Below, one piece after another: positions 1 to 5,294 of a stretch of 5,294 bases of DNA; the stretch's first letter is position 1; each line of letters opens with the position of its first letter. Made by a program: the position numbers and the translations under genes. Under the pieces are notes generated by a model, which worked only from the letters and a program-made list of their open reading frames with translations, searched no databases and was not told the origin of the DNA. The DNA is from an uncultured Ruminobacter sp. (GTDB taxonomy: Bacteria; Pseudomonadota; Gammaproteobacteria; Enterobacterales; Succinivibrionaceae), in assembly GCA_900767005.1 (NCBI GenBank), contig CAAFXL010000048.1, positions 1 through 5,294 on the forward strand. Direction: 5' to 3'.

Positions 1-5
1 AAATT

Positions 6-851
6 ATGATGTTTAAAAGAATTTTATTAAGCTTTTTCTTAATAGTCTTAATTATTTCTAATACCTACGCTCAAACTAATGATGCGGTAGATAATAACCT
101 TTTACCTAAAAATTTTAATAATCAATCAATTACTAAAATTATTTCCCTTTCCCCAGAAATTACCGAACTAATCTATGAATTAGATGCCCAAGATTTGTTA
201 AAGGGCGTAGATATTAATAGTAATTATCCCGTAGAAGCTCAAAATCTTCCAAAAGTTGCTGACTACTTTAATATCTATAATGAAAAAGTTATCAAGATTA
301 AACCTGATTTAATCATTGGTACGAAATCATATAATATCTCAATTATTAACCATCAAAAGTATTTAAAAGATAAAACTCTTTTACTTGATTTTTCATCTAA
401 AGATAATTTTAAAAAATCGATTCTTACTTTAGGAAAAGTTATAAATAAAGAAGAAAGAGCTCAAGAGATTATTAACACTATCGATAATGAAACCCAAAAG
501 CAACAATTAAAATATCAAAATTCCAATGTTAAACCTGTGGTTTTGATTATTTGGAGTAAACCAATCTCAATTATTGGTAGGGATTCACTAATTAATGATC
601 TTATAAAAGATTGCCAAAGTTATAATTATTTTGCAAATGAAAAAATCAACTATTTTACTATTAATATTGAAAAGTTAATTTCGATAAAAGATAAAGTAAA
701 ATTTATTAATCTTGGCGTTAATCCATTTAACCCAAATTCAATCAAAGTTTCAAACATTGATAAAGAACTTTCTGATATAATGAATAGAGCAACCCTTAGG
801 ACAATAACCAAAGGTTTACCTAAGCTTTGTGATATAATTCAAAACAAATAA
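6..851 (+). CDS. btuF: BtuF-like periplasmic substrate-binding protein (probable vitamin B12 ABC transporter component)
   Basis: Likely a periplasmic binding protein of the helical-backbone (TroA/BtuF) class, which hands cobalamin or a metal chelate to an ABC importer (BtuC2D2 in the known system). Residues 1-22 are a signal peptide: basic start MMFKR, hydrophobic core, and probable cleavage after TYA before Gln23. There is no lipobox Cys. The first lobe follows the BtuF pattern: KIISLSPEITELIYEL (about 44-59), then a GVD...YP...LPKV stretch and a KIKPDLIIG strand (about 98-106). The second lobe has VVLIIWSKPISIIG and GRDSLINDLI, and the C-terminus LPKLCDIIQNK resembles that of BtuF. The length of 281 residues fits (E. 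coli BtuF has 266). ATG6 and ATG9 are both possible starts; the ribosome binding site would lie off the left edge. No btuC, btuD or btuB is visible, so cobalamin specificity is inferred from family resemblance; haem or siderophore binding is the alternative. Confidence 0.78.
   Translation: MMFKRILLSFFLIVLIISNTYAQTNDAVDNNLLPKNFNNQSITKIISLSPEITELIYELDAQDLLKGVDINSNYPVEAQNLPKVADYFNIYNEKVIKIKPDLIIGTKSYNISIINHQKYLKDKTLLLDFSSKDNFKKSILTLGKVINKEERAQEIINTIDNETQKQQLKYQNSNVKPVVLIIWSKPISIIGRDSLINDLIKDCQSYNYFANEKINYFTINIEKLISIKDKVKFINLGVNPFNPNSIKVSNIDKELSDIMNRATLRTITKGLPKLCDIIQNK
830..838 (+). promoter_or_regulatory. Candidate extended -10 element inside the 3' end of the BtuF-like gene
   Basis: TGATATAAT is an exact match to the extended -10 consensus (TG, one base, TATAAT) and lies over the last codons of the upstream gene. 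No convincing -35 hexamer is seen 16-18 bp upstream, which an extended -10 promoter may not need. A transcript would start near 845 and meet the stem-loop at 885-906 before reaching the Smr gene. In DNA this AT-rich a chance match is quite possible. Confidence 0.25.
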
Positions 852-884
852 ATAAACATTACATTTAACGTATAAACCAAAAAT

Positions 885-910
885 AATCTATTAAACCCAA
901 TAGATTTTTT
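885..910 (+). terminator. Rho-independent terminator after the BtuF-like gene
   Basis: A perfect 8-bp stem, AATCTATT (885-892) with AATAGATT (899-906), closes a 6-nt loop AAACCC and runs into TTTTTT (905-910). It begins about 33 nt after the TAA stop at 849-851. The stem is AT-rich and so thermodynamically weak, but the perfect pairing plus the T-run make a terminator or partial attenuator likely. It separates the BtuF-like gene from the Smr gene. Confidence 0.65.
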
Positions 911-955
911 ATCTCCAGAAATAACAAACATTTATTAAGAGCCCAGAGAAATATT

Positions 956-1690
956 ATGAATCACATTGATATTAATGATTTAAAGGATGCTCTAAAAGAA
1001 AGAGCCCTAGAGCAAAACGATTTAGCAAAAGAAAACCAAGAACCAATTAAAGAAGAAGCCATTAGTGATGAATTTTCAGATGCGATTACTAATGATGAAC
1101 AAGATATTCAAGAAGAAGATATTTCATTTTTAGATTGCATGAATGGCGTAAAAGTTATTAAGCAAGATAAAATCGAAAAACGTAAGGAAATGATGGATCC
1201 AGAAGTATCCAAAAAGCTTAAAGCTATGACCGAAGATGAAAAGCTTTCAACTACTTCTGAATATTTTTCACTTGAAGGGGTAAAGTTTGTAGACCCTAAT
1301 GATGTGATTAGTTATAAAACTCCAGGGGTTCAATTTGGAGTTTTTAGAAAACTTAAATCTGGTGAGTATCTTCCGCAAGATGGTGTAGATCTTCATGGTT
1401 TAACCATTATGGAAGCTTTTACCAGAATTCGTAATCTTCTAACTAAAGGAATTGAACGAAACCTTAGAACTGTAATTATTATTCATGGTAAAGGGGAATT
1501 TGCTAAACCTAAAGCCCTACTAAAAAGTTATGTAGCTTTTTGGTTAAAGAAAATGCCTGAAGTTTTAGCTTACCATACTGCAATGCCTTATCATGGTGAT
1601 AAGGGAGCAACTTACGTATTATTAAAAAAAGGTGAACCAAGTCGCGAAGAAACTCGTGAAATGGTTGCTAAGAGACGTAAGAAAAACTAA
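956..1690 (+). CDS. smrA: Smr-domain protein, SmrA/YdaL type (putative endonuclease)
   Basis: A cytoplasmic protein with a C-terminal Smr (MutS2-related) domain at about residues 143-225. Smr domains bind or cut nucleic acid; the related SmrB cleaves mRNA at collided ribosomes, while the role of SmrA is less settled. Visible motifs are DLHGLT (145-150), IIHGKG (175-180) and PYHGDKGATYVLLKK (211-225). The stretch SYVAFWLKKMPEVLAYHTAMPYHG follows E. coli YdaL closely, more so than SmrB, hence the symbol. The DxHG motif that is degenerate in E. coli YdaL is intact here. Residues 57-75 (SFLDCMNGVKVIKQDK) match the usual N-terminus of YdaL, so about 50 acidic residues ahead of it are an extension (244 residues against 187). 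No in-frame ATG lies closer to the YdaL-like start, so ATG956 stands. AGAG at 945-948 is a weak ribosome binding site. The stop overlaps that of the convergent gene. Confidence 0.85.
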   Translation: MNHIDINDLKDALKERALEQNDLAKENQEPIKEEAISDEFSDAITNDEQDIQEEDISFLDCMNGVKVIKQDKIEKRKEMMDPEVSKKLKAMTEDEKLSTTSEYFSLEGVKFVDPNDVISYKTPGVQFGVFRKLKSGEYLPQDGVDLHGLTIMEAFTRIRNLLTKGIERNLRTVIIIHGKGEFAKPKALLKSYVAFWLKKMPEVLAYHTAMPYHGDKGATYVLLKKGEPSREETREMVAKRRKKN

Positions 1691-2199
1691 AAGCCTAAAG
1701 CCCTTGATTTATCGATTACATCGACGATTTCAAGGGTTCTTAAATCAAATTGATTATGAATAATCTTTCCTTCTTCATTTAAAAGAAGAGTCTTTTCTTT
1801 AGTTAATGGAGAAACATTATTTAAAACTTCATTTAATGAAGCATTTTCTGAATAAGCTAAAGGTTCATGTTCCATTGATAAAGTTAGATTTAATGCTGCT
1901 CGATGGGCATCATCATCCCCACAAAGACCTGAAATCACAATAGCTCTTACAAAATCACGGTTCTCGACATAAAAACCATCTCTTTTTGGAGGTAAATGAA
2001 ATTCTTTACGAAGATCTTCATTGGTAGGATTAATTTTTTTAGGATCTACTACAGCGGCATCATCAGTAACATCATTTGATACCATTGAAAGTAAGAGATT
2101 AAAGTATTCACGATTATTATTATGAATAGCAAGATTTAGACTATCTCCTAGTTGGAGCTCGTCTACTAAAAATTTTTCACGAATTTTAGTTTCTAACAT
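1687..2199 (-). CDS. Hypothetical protein resembling the VC2046/SO_2500 family
   Basis: A 170-residue soluble protein with no signal peptide or membrane segment. By recalled pattern it resembles the gammaproteobacterial VC2046/SO_2500 family of unknown function. The supporting stretches are the N-terminal DELQLGDSLNLAI (13-25), the YFNLLLSMVSNDV segment (32-44), DLRKEFHLP (62-70) and a MEHEPLAY segment (109-116). No catalytic motif is recognised; DDAAVVD and CGDDD are acidic stretches without a known signature. The ATG at 2199-2197 has GAG (complement of 2209-2211) 9 nt upstream as a modest ribosome binding site. A good promoter lies immediately upstream, so it is probably a single-gene unit divergent from tRNA-Tyr. 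Its TAG stop overlaps the TAA stop of the Smr gene. The family name comes from memory of related sequences and needs a profile search. Confidence 0.7.
   Translation of the reverse strand: MLETKIREKFLVDELQLGDSLNLAIHNNNREYFNLLLSMVSNDVTDDAAVVDPKKINPTNEDLRKEFHLPPKRDGFYVENRDFVRAIVISGLCGDDDAHRAALNLTLSMEHEPLAYSENASLNEVLNNVSPLTKEKTLLLNEEGKIIHNQFDLRTLEIVDVIDKSRALGF
1701..1736. terminator. Inverted repeat inside the 3' coding end, possible bidirectional terminator
   Basis: CCCTTGA (1701-1707) pairs with TCAAGGG (1730-1736). Inside it, TCGAT (1712-1716) can pair with ATCGA (1720-1724), or ATCG (1711-1714) with CGAT (1725-1728). On the plus strand it begins 11 nt after the Smr stop. On the minus strand it lies within the last 16 codons of the hypothetical gene, followed by T-rich sequence (complement of about 1682-1700). 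There is no long uninterrupted T-run on either side, so termination is plausible but not certain. Confidence 0.4.
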
Positions 2200-2227
2200 C
2201 TTAAACTACTCAAAAAATAATCAAAAT

Positions 2228-2262
2228 TGTTCATCTTATAAACTATCTAACGGCATTTTCAA
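2228..2262 (-). promoter_or_regulatory. Sigma-70-type promoter for the minus-strand hypothetical gene
   Basis: Read on the minus strand, TTGAAA (-35, complement of 2257-2262) and TATAAG (-10, complement of 2235-2240) are separated by 16 bp. Transcription would start near 2228, giving a leader of about 28 nt to the ATG at 2199. The -35 box abuts the A/T-tract block at 2261-2308, which would lie in the UP-element position for this promoter too. Confidence 0.6.
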
Positions 2263-2310
2263 AAAAAACTTTAAAAAAATTAAAAAAATACTTGGCAAAT
2301 TAAAAAAATA
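2261..2310. repeat. Phased A-tracts with a 14-bp direct repeat (UP-element-like / intrinsic bend)
   Basis: Four A-runs lie at 2261-2268, 2273-2279, 2282-2288 and 2302-2308. Their centres are about 11, 9 and 20 bp apart, close to helical phase. The 14-mer AAATTAAAAAAATA occurs exactly at 2277-2290 and 2297-2310, a period of exactly 20 bp, so its copies flank the tRNA -35 hexamer. The block sits between two divergent promoters. A-tracts here would be expected to bend DNA and contact the RNA polymerase alpha C-terminal domains; that role is inferred. Confidence 0.7.
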
Positions 2311-2327
2311 TGGTATTATACACCCCG
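2292..2327 (+). promoter_or_regulatory. tRNA-Tyr promoter with C-rich discriminator
   Basis: TTGGCA (-35, 2292-2297) and TATTAT (-10, 2314-2319) are spaced 16 bp apart and are followed by ACACCCCG (2320-2327). A GC-rich discriminator between -10 and +1 is the known hallmark of stringently controlled stable-RNA promoters repressed by ppGpp/DksA, and it stands out in this AT-rich context. The start would be near 2326, about 9 nt before the mature tRNA, leaving a short 5' leader for RNase P. Confidence 0.75.
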
Positions 2328-2334
2328 TTCTCGT

Positions 2335-2419
<85 letters not shown>

Positions 2420-2421
2420 TT

Positions 2422-2440
2422 GAACTTCAAAGTTCTTCTT
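2422..2440 (+). terminator. Weak hairpin just downstream of tRNA-Tyr, possible terminator
   Basis: GAACT (2422-2426) pairs with AGTTC (2431-2435) around loop TCAA, followed by the short T-rich stretch TTCTT. It starts 3 nt after the CCA end, where a tRNA terminator would be expected, but the stem is only 5 bp and the T-run is broken. Read-through into the T-rich region is possible. Confidence 0.35.
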
Positions 2441-2620
2441 AAATTATTTTCTCCTTAAATTTTCTTAATTAATTCCATATTTTGAAGCTTATTATAAAAA
2501 CATTCTTCTATTCTAACTTTTTGTTTTAATTATCTTTTTTATTTCATATCATTAGATAAAGTCTTATTAAATTGTTATTAAACCCTATTTTTATCATTGG
2601 ATTATTTTTAATTTTTATTT
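2436..2620. other. T-rich intergenic leader ahead of the response regulator gene
   Basis: About 185 bp with a strong T bias on the plus strand and no credible coding region. TTAAATT recurs at 2439-2445 and 2455-2461. TTATTAAA is repeated directly at 2564-2571 and 2575-2582, 11 bp (one helical turn) apart. No -35/-10 pair with acceptable spacing and match was found. The 20 bases before ATG2621 are only A and T, with no Shine-Dalgarno match. Confidence 0.5.
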
Positions 2621-4378
2621 ATGGATTCAACACAAAAACTAAATCAAGATTTAATTAATGATAATTATAACTTCACTGATCCGAGTGCTACCAAACAACA
2701 AATTCAAATTTTTTCAAATTTGAAAGTTTTATTAGTTGATGATCAGCACTCTTTTATTGTCATGATGAAGTCAATGCTCACGGTTATGGGCTTTACTAAA
2801 ATCGACATTGCCAACAATGCCGATCAAGCAATAAAACTCACTAAAAAGCATTCATATGATATCTATCTTTTTGATTACAATTTAGGTCAAGGATTAAATG
2901 GAAGACAAGTAATTGAAAAGCTTCATAAAAATAAGAAGATTCTACCTCATGCTATTGTTTTAATTATCACTGGTGATAATTCAAGAGCCATGGTACTAAG
3001 CGCCATTGAACAAGAACCTGATGATTATATTATAAAGCCTTTCTCACTCATCCAATTTAAAGAAAGACTTCATAATGCAATGCATCGTAAACATTCACTA
3101 TCTAATGTCTATAAAGCTCTTTATGAAGATAATAATGAAGAACTTATAAAAGCATTAAATAGTCAGCTCGCAAGCAATACGCCTTATTATATTTACTGTA
3201 GATGTCTACTAGCTAATTGCTATGTCAAAGAGAATAAATTTGATTTAGCTAAAGCTACTCTTCAAGAGGGGCTAGCTCTAACCGATTCACCATATTTAAA
3301 GATTACTTTAGGTAAAGTTTATTATAGTGAACAAAATTATCAAGATGCAATAAAAGAGCTTTCAGAAATTGTTGAAAAGCATCCAATGCAAATGGAAGCA
3401 TTAAAATTTTTAACTTTTTCATATATTGAATCTGGTCAAAATGAACTTGCTAATAAAACCATTAAAAGAGCGGTTTTAATGAGTCCAATGTCTGTATCAC
3501 TCTTACAGCTTCAAATTGATATGTCTTTAAAAAATAAAGACTATTTACAAGCTCGTGATACCATAGCACTTCTTCTTGATGTTAATAAGTATTATCCAAA
3601 AGAAGTTGAAAACCTCTTAAGTAGTTTTGTGCAATGCGAAATCGCCTTTGTCCAAAATTCTGGTGATGTTTTTCATATTTCTAATGTTCAAAAATATATT
3701 AGAAATATTATGTCGAAATTTAAAAAGCATGTTAATGCCGATCGTTTTAATTCAATTTTATTTGATCAGATCTGTACAGCTCGTATTCAAATGGTTAAAG
3801 GCGAAAATATTAAAGCTAAAAGGACCTTATATAAAGCCTACGCAAGTTGTGATGAAAAAGATACAAGTTCTACTCCAGTTATGGGGCAAATGTATCTTGG
3901 TTTTCATCAAGTTGGTGAATATGAAATTGCCGAACAAATTAAAAAGACTATAGAAGCTAATAAAGCTGATAGTGATAATCTTGATAATTCAATCGCTTCA
4001 ACCATTTTAACCAATTGCGTCGATAACTATGTTAATGATCCACAAACCAAAGAACGTTCAAGCAAATATAAAGAGCTTAATGAACAAGGGATTAATTACT
4101 ATAAACTTGGTAAACTTGATGAAGCTTTAGAATGTTTTAAAGATGCGTTAAAAAAAGTTCCTTCAAATACCAATGCTATCCTTAATAAAATTCAAGTATT
4201 AATTGATATTTGTGAAAGAACTAACCAAACTAAAGAACGTAATTATAAACTTAAAGTTTCAAAATTAATTTCTGAAGCTGAAATTGGTCTTCAATCATTA
4301 GATGGCTTAAATTTAACTGAAGCTCAATATGCAAGAACGAGCTTATTAAAAACTGATATTGCTAATTTAAAGCGTTAA
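2621..4378 (+). CDS. Response regulator with N-terminal receiver domain and C-terminal TPR array
   Basis: A cytoplasmic two-component or chemotaxis-type signalling protein of 585 residues. The CheY-like receiver domain spans about 33-152 and has every key residue: acidic pair D40/D41 (VLLVDDQ), phosphoacceptor D85 (YLFDYNLG), T117 (IITGD) and K139 with P140 (IIKPF). About seven TPR-like helix pairs follow, near 189-221, 223-254, 257-289, 291-322, 385-408, 417-447 and 482-515. The last (INYYKLGKLDEALECFKDAL) is the clearest. No DNA-binding, GGDEF/EAL or kinase domain is seen, so output is probably through protein-protein contact. Receiver-TPR proteins of this kind are known in Shewanella and Vibrio, mostly uncharacterised. 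The start is fixed: an in-frame TAA lies at 2609-2611 and the next Met is within the receiver domain. No partner kinase is in the window. It has no Shine-Dalgarno sequence and converges on the peptidase gene. Confidence 0.9.
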   Translation: MDSTQKLNQDLINDNYNFTDPSATKQQIQIFSNLKVLLVDDQHSFIVMMKSMLTVMGFTKIDIANNADQAIKLTKKHSYDIYLFDYNLGQGLNGRQVIEKLHKNKKILPHAIVLIITGDNSRAMVLSAIEQEPDDYIIKPFSLIQFKERLHNAMHRKHSLSNVYKALYEDNNEELIKALNSQLASNTPYYIYCRCLLANCYVKENKFDLAKATLQEGLALTDSPYLKITLGKVYYSEQNYQDAIKELSEIVEKHPMQMEALKFLTFSYIESGQNELANKTIKRAVLMSPMSVSLLQLQIDMSLKNKDYLQARDTIALLLDVNKYYPKEVENLLSSFVQCEIAFVQNSGDVFHISNVQKYIRNIMSKFKKHVNADRFNSILFDQICTARIQMVKGENIKAKRTLYKAYASCDEKDTSSTPVMGQMYLGFHQVGEYEIAEQIKKTIEANKADSDNLDNSIASTILTNCVDNYVNDPQTKERSSKYKELNEQGINYYKLGKLDEALECFKDALKKVPSNTNAILNKIQVLIDICERTNQTKERNYKLKVSKLISEAEIGLQSLDGLNLTEAQYARTSLLKTDIANLKR

Positions 4379-4419
4379 AAAAATCTAGAAGTACTCAAAA
4401 TAATTTGAATACTTCTAGA
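4377..4419 (-). terminator. Strong Rho-independent terminator for the HigA-ImmA gene
   Basis: TCTAGAAGTA (4384-4393) pairs with TACTTCTAGA (4410-4419), and TCAAA (4395-4399) pairs with TTTGA (4404-4408), around loop ATAA. The one internal position, 4394/4409, is a C-A mismatch in plus-strand RNA but a G-U pair in minus-strand RNA. On the minus strand the hairpin is followed by seven T (complement of 4377-4383); on the plus strand it is followed by AAAAATTTAG. It is therefore built for the minus-strand gene, whose stop lies 9 nt before it. It may also block plus-strand transcription less efficiently. Confidence 0.85.
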
Positions 4420-4428
4420 AAAATTTAG

Positions 4429-5294
4429 TTATATTACCAATCTATATCGTAGTTCTTTCACTCTAAAATCACTCTTATCAATGATTTCATCATGTTCAAG
4501 TCTACCTAAAACAATACTTGGCGAGCGGTCAATTTTTTGAGCAAAGGAGTTAATTTTTTCAATTGAAAAATCTTCCTCTAATTTAAAGTTATCATAATCA
4601 TCTTGACTAATTAAAGCATTAAAAGCGTATTGATTTACTTTATCTTCTCTTTCACCTACTTCATGTTCTAATGAAACGCCATAGTCATCATTTAAAATAT
4701 GACCAATTTCATGAAATAATACGTACCAGAAATTATTTGCGGTTAATTCTTTATCATTAACCATTAACATTACTTTGCCAGCAACCTTTTTAGAAGCACT
4801 ACTAACGATTGAACCTTTTAAATCAGGAACAATTGATAATACAACTCCCGCCTTAAGTAATTCTTTAGAAATTTCATCATAAAAATCTTTATGTTTAGTA
4901 AAAGATAAGATTACCTTGGCAGCTTTTTCTAATTTTTTCTTATTAAATTTTGGGGCTTCTTCATTCATGGTTTTATTTGAAGCAATAAGCACCATAATAT
5001 TGGATTTAATAATCTCATCTTCGCTTAGGCTTATATCTTTATTTCTAAGCGATAAAGCTAAAGTTTTATTTTTTAATAAAGATAATGATGATATAAATAA
5101 ATAGGTTCTTACCTCAGCAATTTGTTCTTCTAAAGTTTTTAGATTAGATAATGATTTTATGCTACCTGCAAAATAATTAAGGCTTAAATCTTTAAAAATC
5201 AGCTTTTCATTTTCTAATTCTTTATCAGAGTTTATCTTAGCAATAAAAGCATCATAACCTGATTGCATATTTAACCAAAACTCTACACTTGTAC
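4429..5294 (-). CDS. HigA-type HTH / ImmA-IrrE zinc peptidase fusion, 5' end missing at window edge
   Basis: The frame is open past ATG5268 to the right edge. The upstream codons read TSVEFWLN and run into MQSGYDAF, the typical end of a HigA/VapI helix-turn-helix domain (family pattern GTS-EFWLN-Q--YD). The ATG at 5266-5268 is therefore an internal Met; it also has no ribosome binding site. Numbering from that Met, the peptidase has FHEIGH (185-190) with the HEXXH zinc ligands and catalytic Glu, and a probable third ligand Glu208 in EDKVNQYAFNALI. SPSIVLGRLEHDEII (249-263) is the conserved tail of HigA-ImmA fusions. The region between (about 20-140) is mostly helical. Such proteins are antitoxin-like or stress repressors with a proteolytic module; ImmA-type enzymes cleave repressors. 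About 80-90 HTH residues should lie outside the window. A higB-like toxin gene upstream is possible but not visible. Confidence 0.88.
   Translation of the reverse strand, partial: TSVEFWLNMQSGYDAFIAKINSDKELENEKLIFKDLSLNYFAGSIKSLSNLKTLEEQIAEVRTYLFISSLSLLKNKTLALSLRNKDISLSEDEIIKSNIMVLIASNKTMNEEAPKFNKKKLEKAAKVILSFTKHKDFYDEISKELLKAGVVLSIVPDLKGSIVSSASKKVAGKVMLMVNDKELTANNFWYVLFHEIGHILNDDYGVSLEHEVGEREDKVNQYAFNALISQDDYDNFKLEEDFSIEKINSFAQKIDRSPSIVLGRLEHDEIIDKSDFRVKELRYRLVI

Noticed and set aside
2482..2514. TTGAAG (2482) with downstream AT-rich hexamers as a promoter for the response regulator
   Set aside because: No -10-like hexamer falls at 16-18 bp spacing; the nearest (TATTCT at 2509) would need a 21-bp spacer. 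Matches at this level are expected by chance in T-rich DNA.
2420..2620. CRISPR array, riboswitch or small RNA in the longest gene-free gap
   Set aside because: The repeats are only 7-8 bp and low-complexity, there is no stable multi-stem fold, and no recognised riboswitch core motif can be seen.
3627..3953. A 108-codon open frame on the plus strand within the response regulator gene
   Set aside because: It lies in another frame wholly inside a convincing receiver-TPR coding region, has a low-complexity composition (Leu/Ile/Lys/Phe) and matches no family pattern.
4916..5104. A 62-codon open frame on the plus strand opposite the peptidase gene
   Set aside because: It is antisense to a well-supported coding region, and its hydrophobic composition is what the complement of Lys/Glu-rich codons yields.
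5266..5268. ATG as the true start of a 279-residue free-standing ImmA-like peptidase
   Set aside because: The frame is open upstream to the edge and encodes a HigA-like HTH ending (TSVEFWLN), and there is no Shine-Dalgarno sequence at suitable spacing. It is treated as an internal methionine of a truncated gene.

Overview
The window is strongly AT-rich bacterial DNA. The gene content points to a gammaproteobacterium: a SmrA/YdaL-type Smr protein, a protein resembling the VC2046/SO_2500 family, a BtuF-like periplasmic binding protein, and a tRNA-Tyr almost identical to the enteric one. A low-GC, host-associated lineage near the Aeromonadales/Succinivibrionaceae would fit. That placement is inference from recalled family resemblances, not from a search.

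Left part (1-1690, + strand): a secreted BtuF-like vitamin B12/metal-chelate binding protein ends at a perfect 8-bp stem-loop with a T-run. It is followed by a SmrA-like Smr-domain nuclease with an unusual acidic N-terminal extension. Middle (1687-2420): a hypothetical protein on the minus strand converges on smrA, and the two stop codons overlap by 4 nt. Its promoter lies back to back with a strong tRNA-Tyr promoter that has a C-rich discriminator. The two promoters share a block of phased A-tracts containing a 14-bp direct repeat with a 20-bp period.

Right part (2420-5294): a T-rich, gene-free leader of about 200 bp precedes a 585-residue response regulator. That protein has an N-terminal receiver domain and a long TPR array, with no DNA-binding output domain and no Shine-Dalgarno sequence. 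It converges on a minus-strand gene for an ImmA/IrrE-type zinc peptidase. A 16-bp hairpin separates the two, and its G-U pair and T-run show that it serves the minus-strand gene. The peptidase reading frame stays open to the right edge and encodes the end of a HigA-type helix-turn-helix domain. It is therefore a 5'-truncated HigA-ImmA fusion, not a free-standing peptidase starting at the first visible ATG.

The genes do not form one pathway. Most look like single-gene transcription units. The least ordinary items are the truncated HigA-peptidase fusion, which probably belongs to a toxin-antitoxin or stress-regulator locus beyond the right edge, and the architecture of the divergent promoters in front of tRNA-Tyr.
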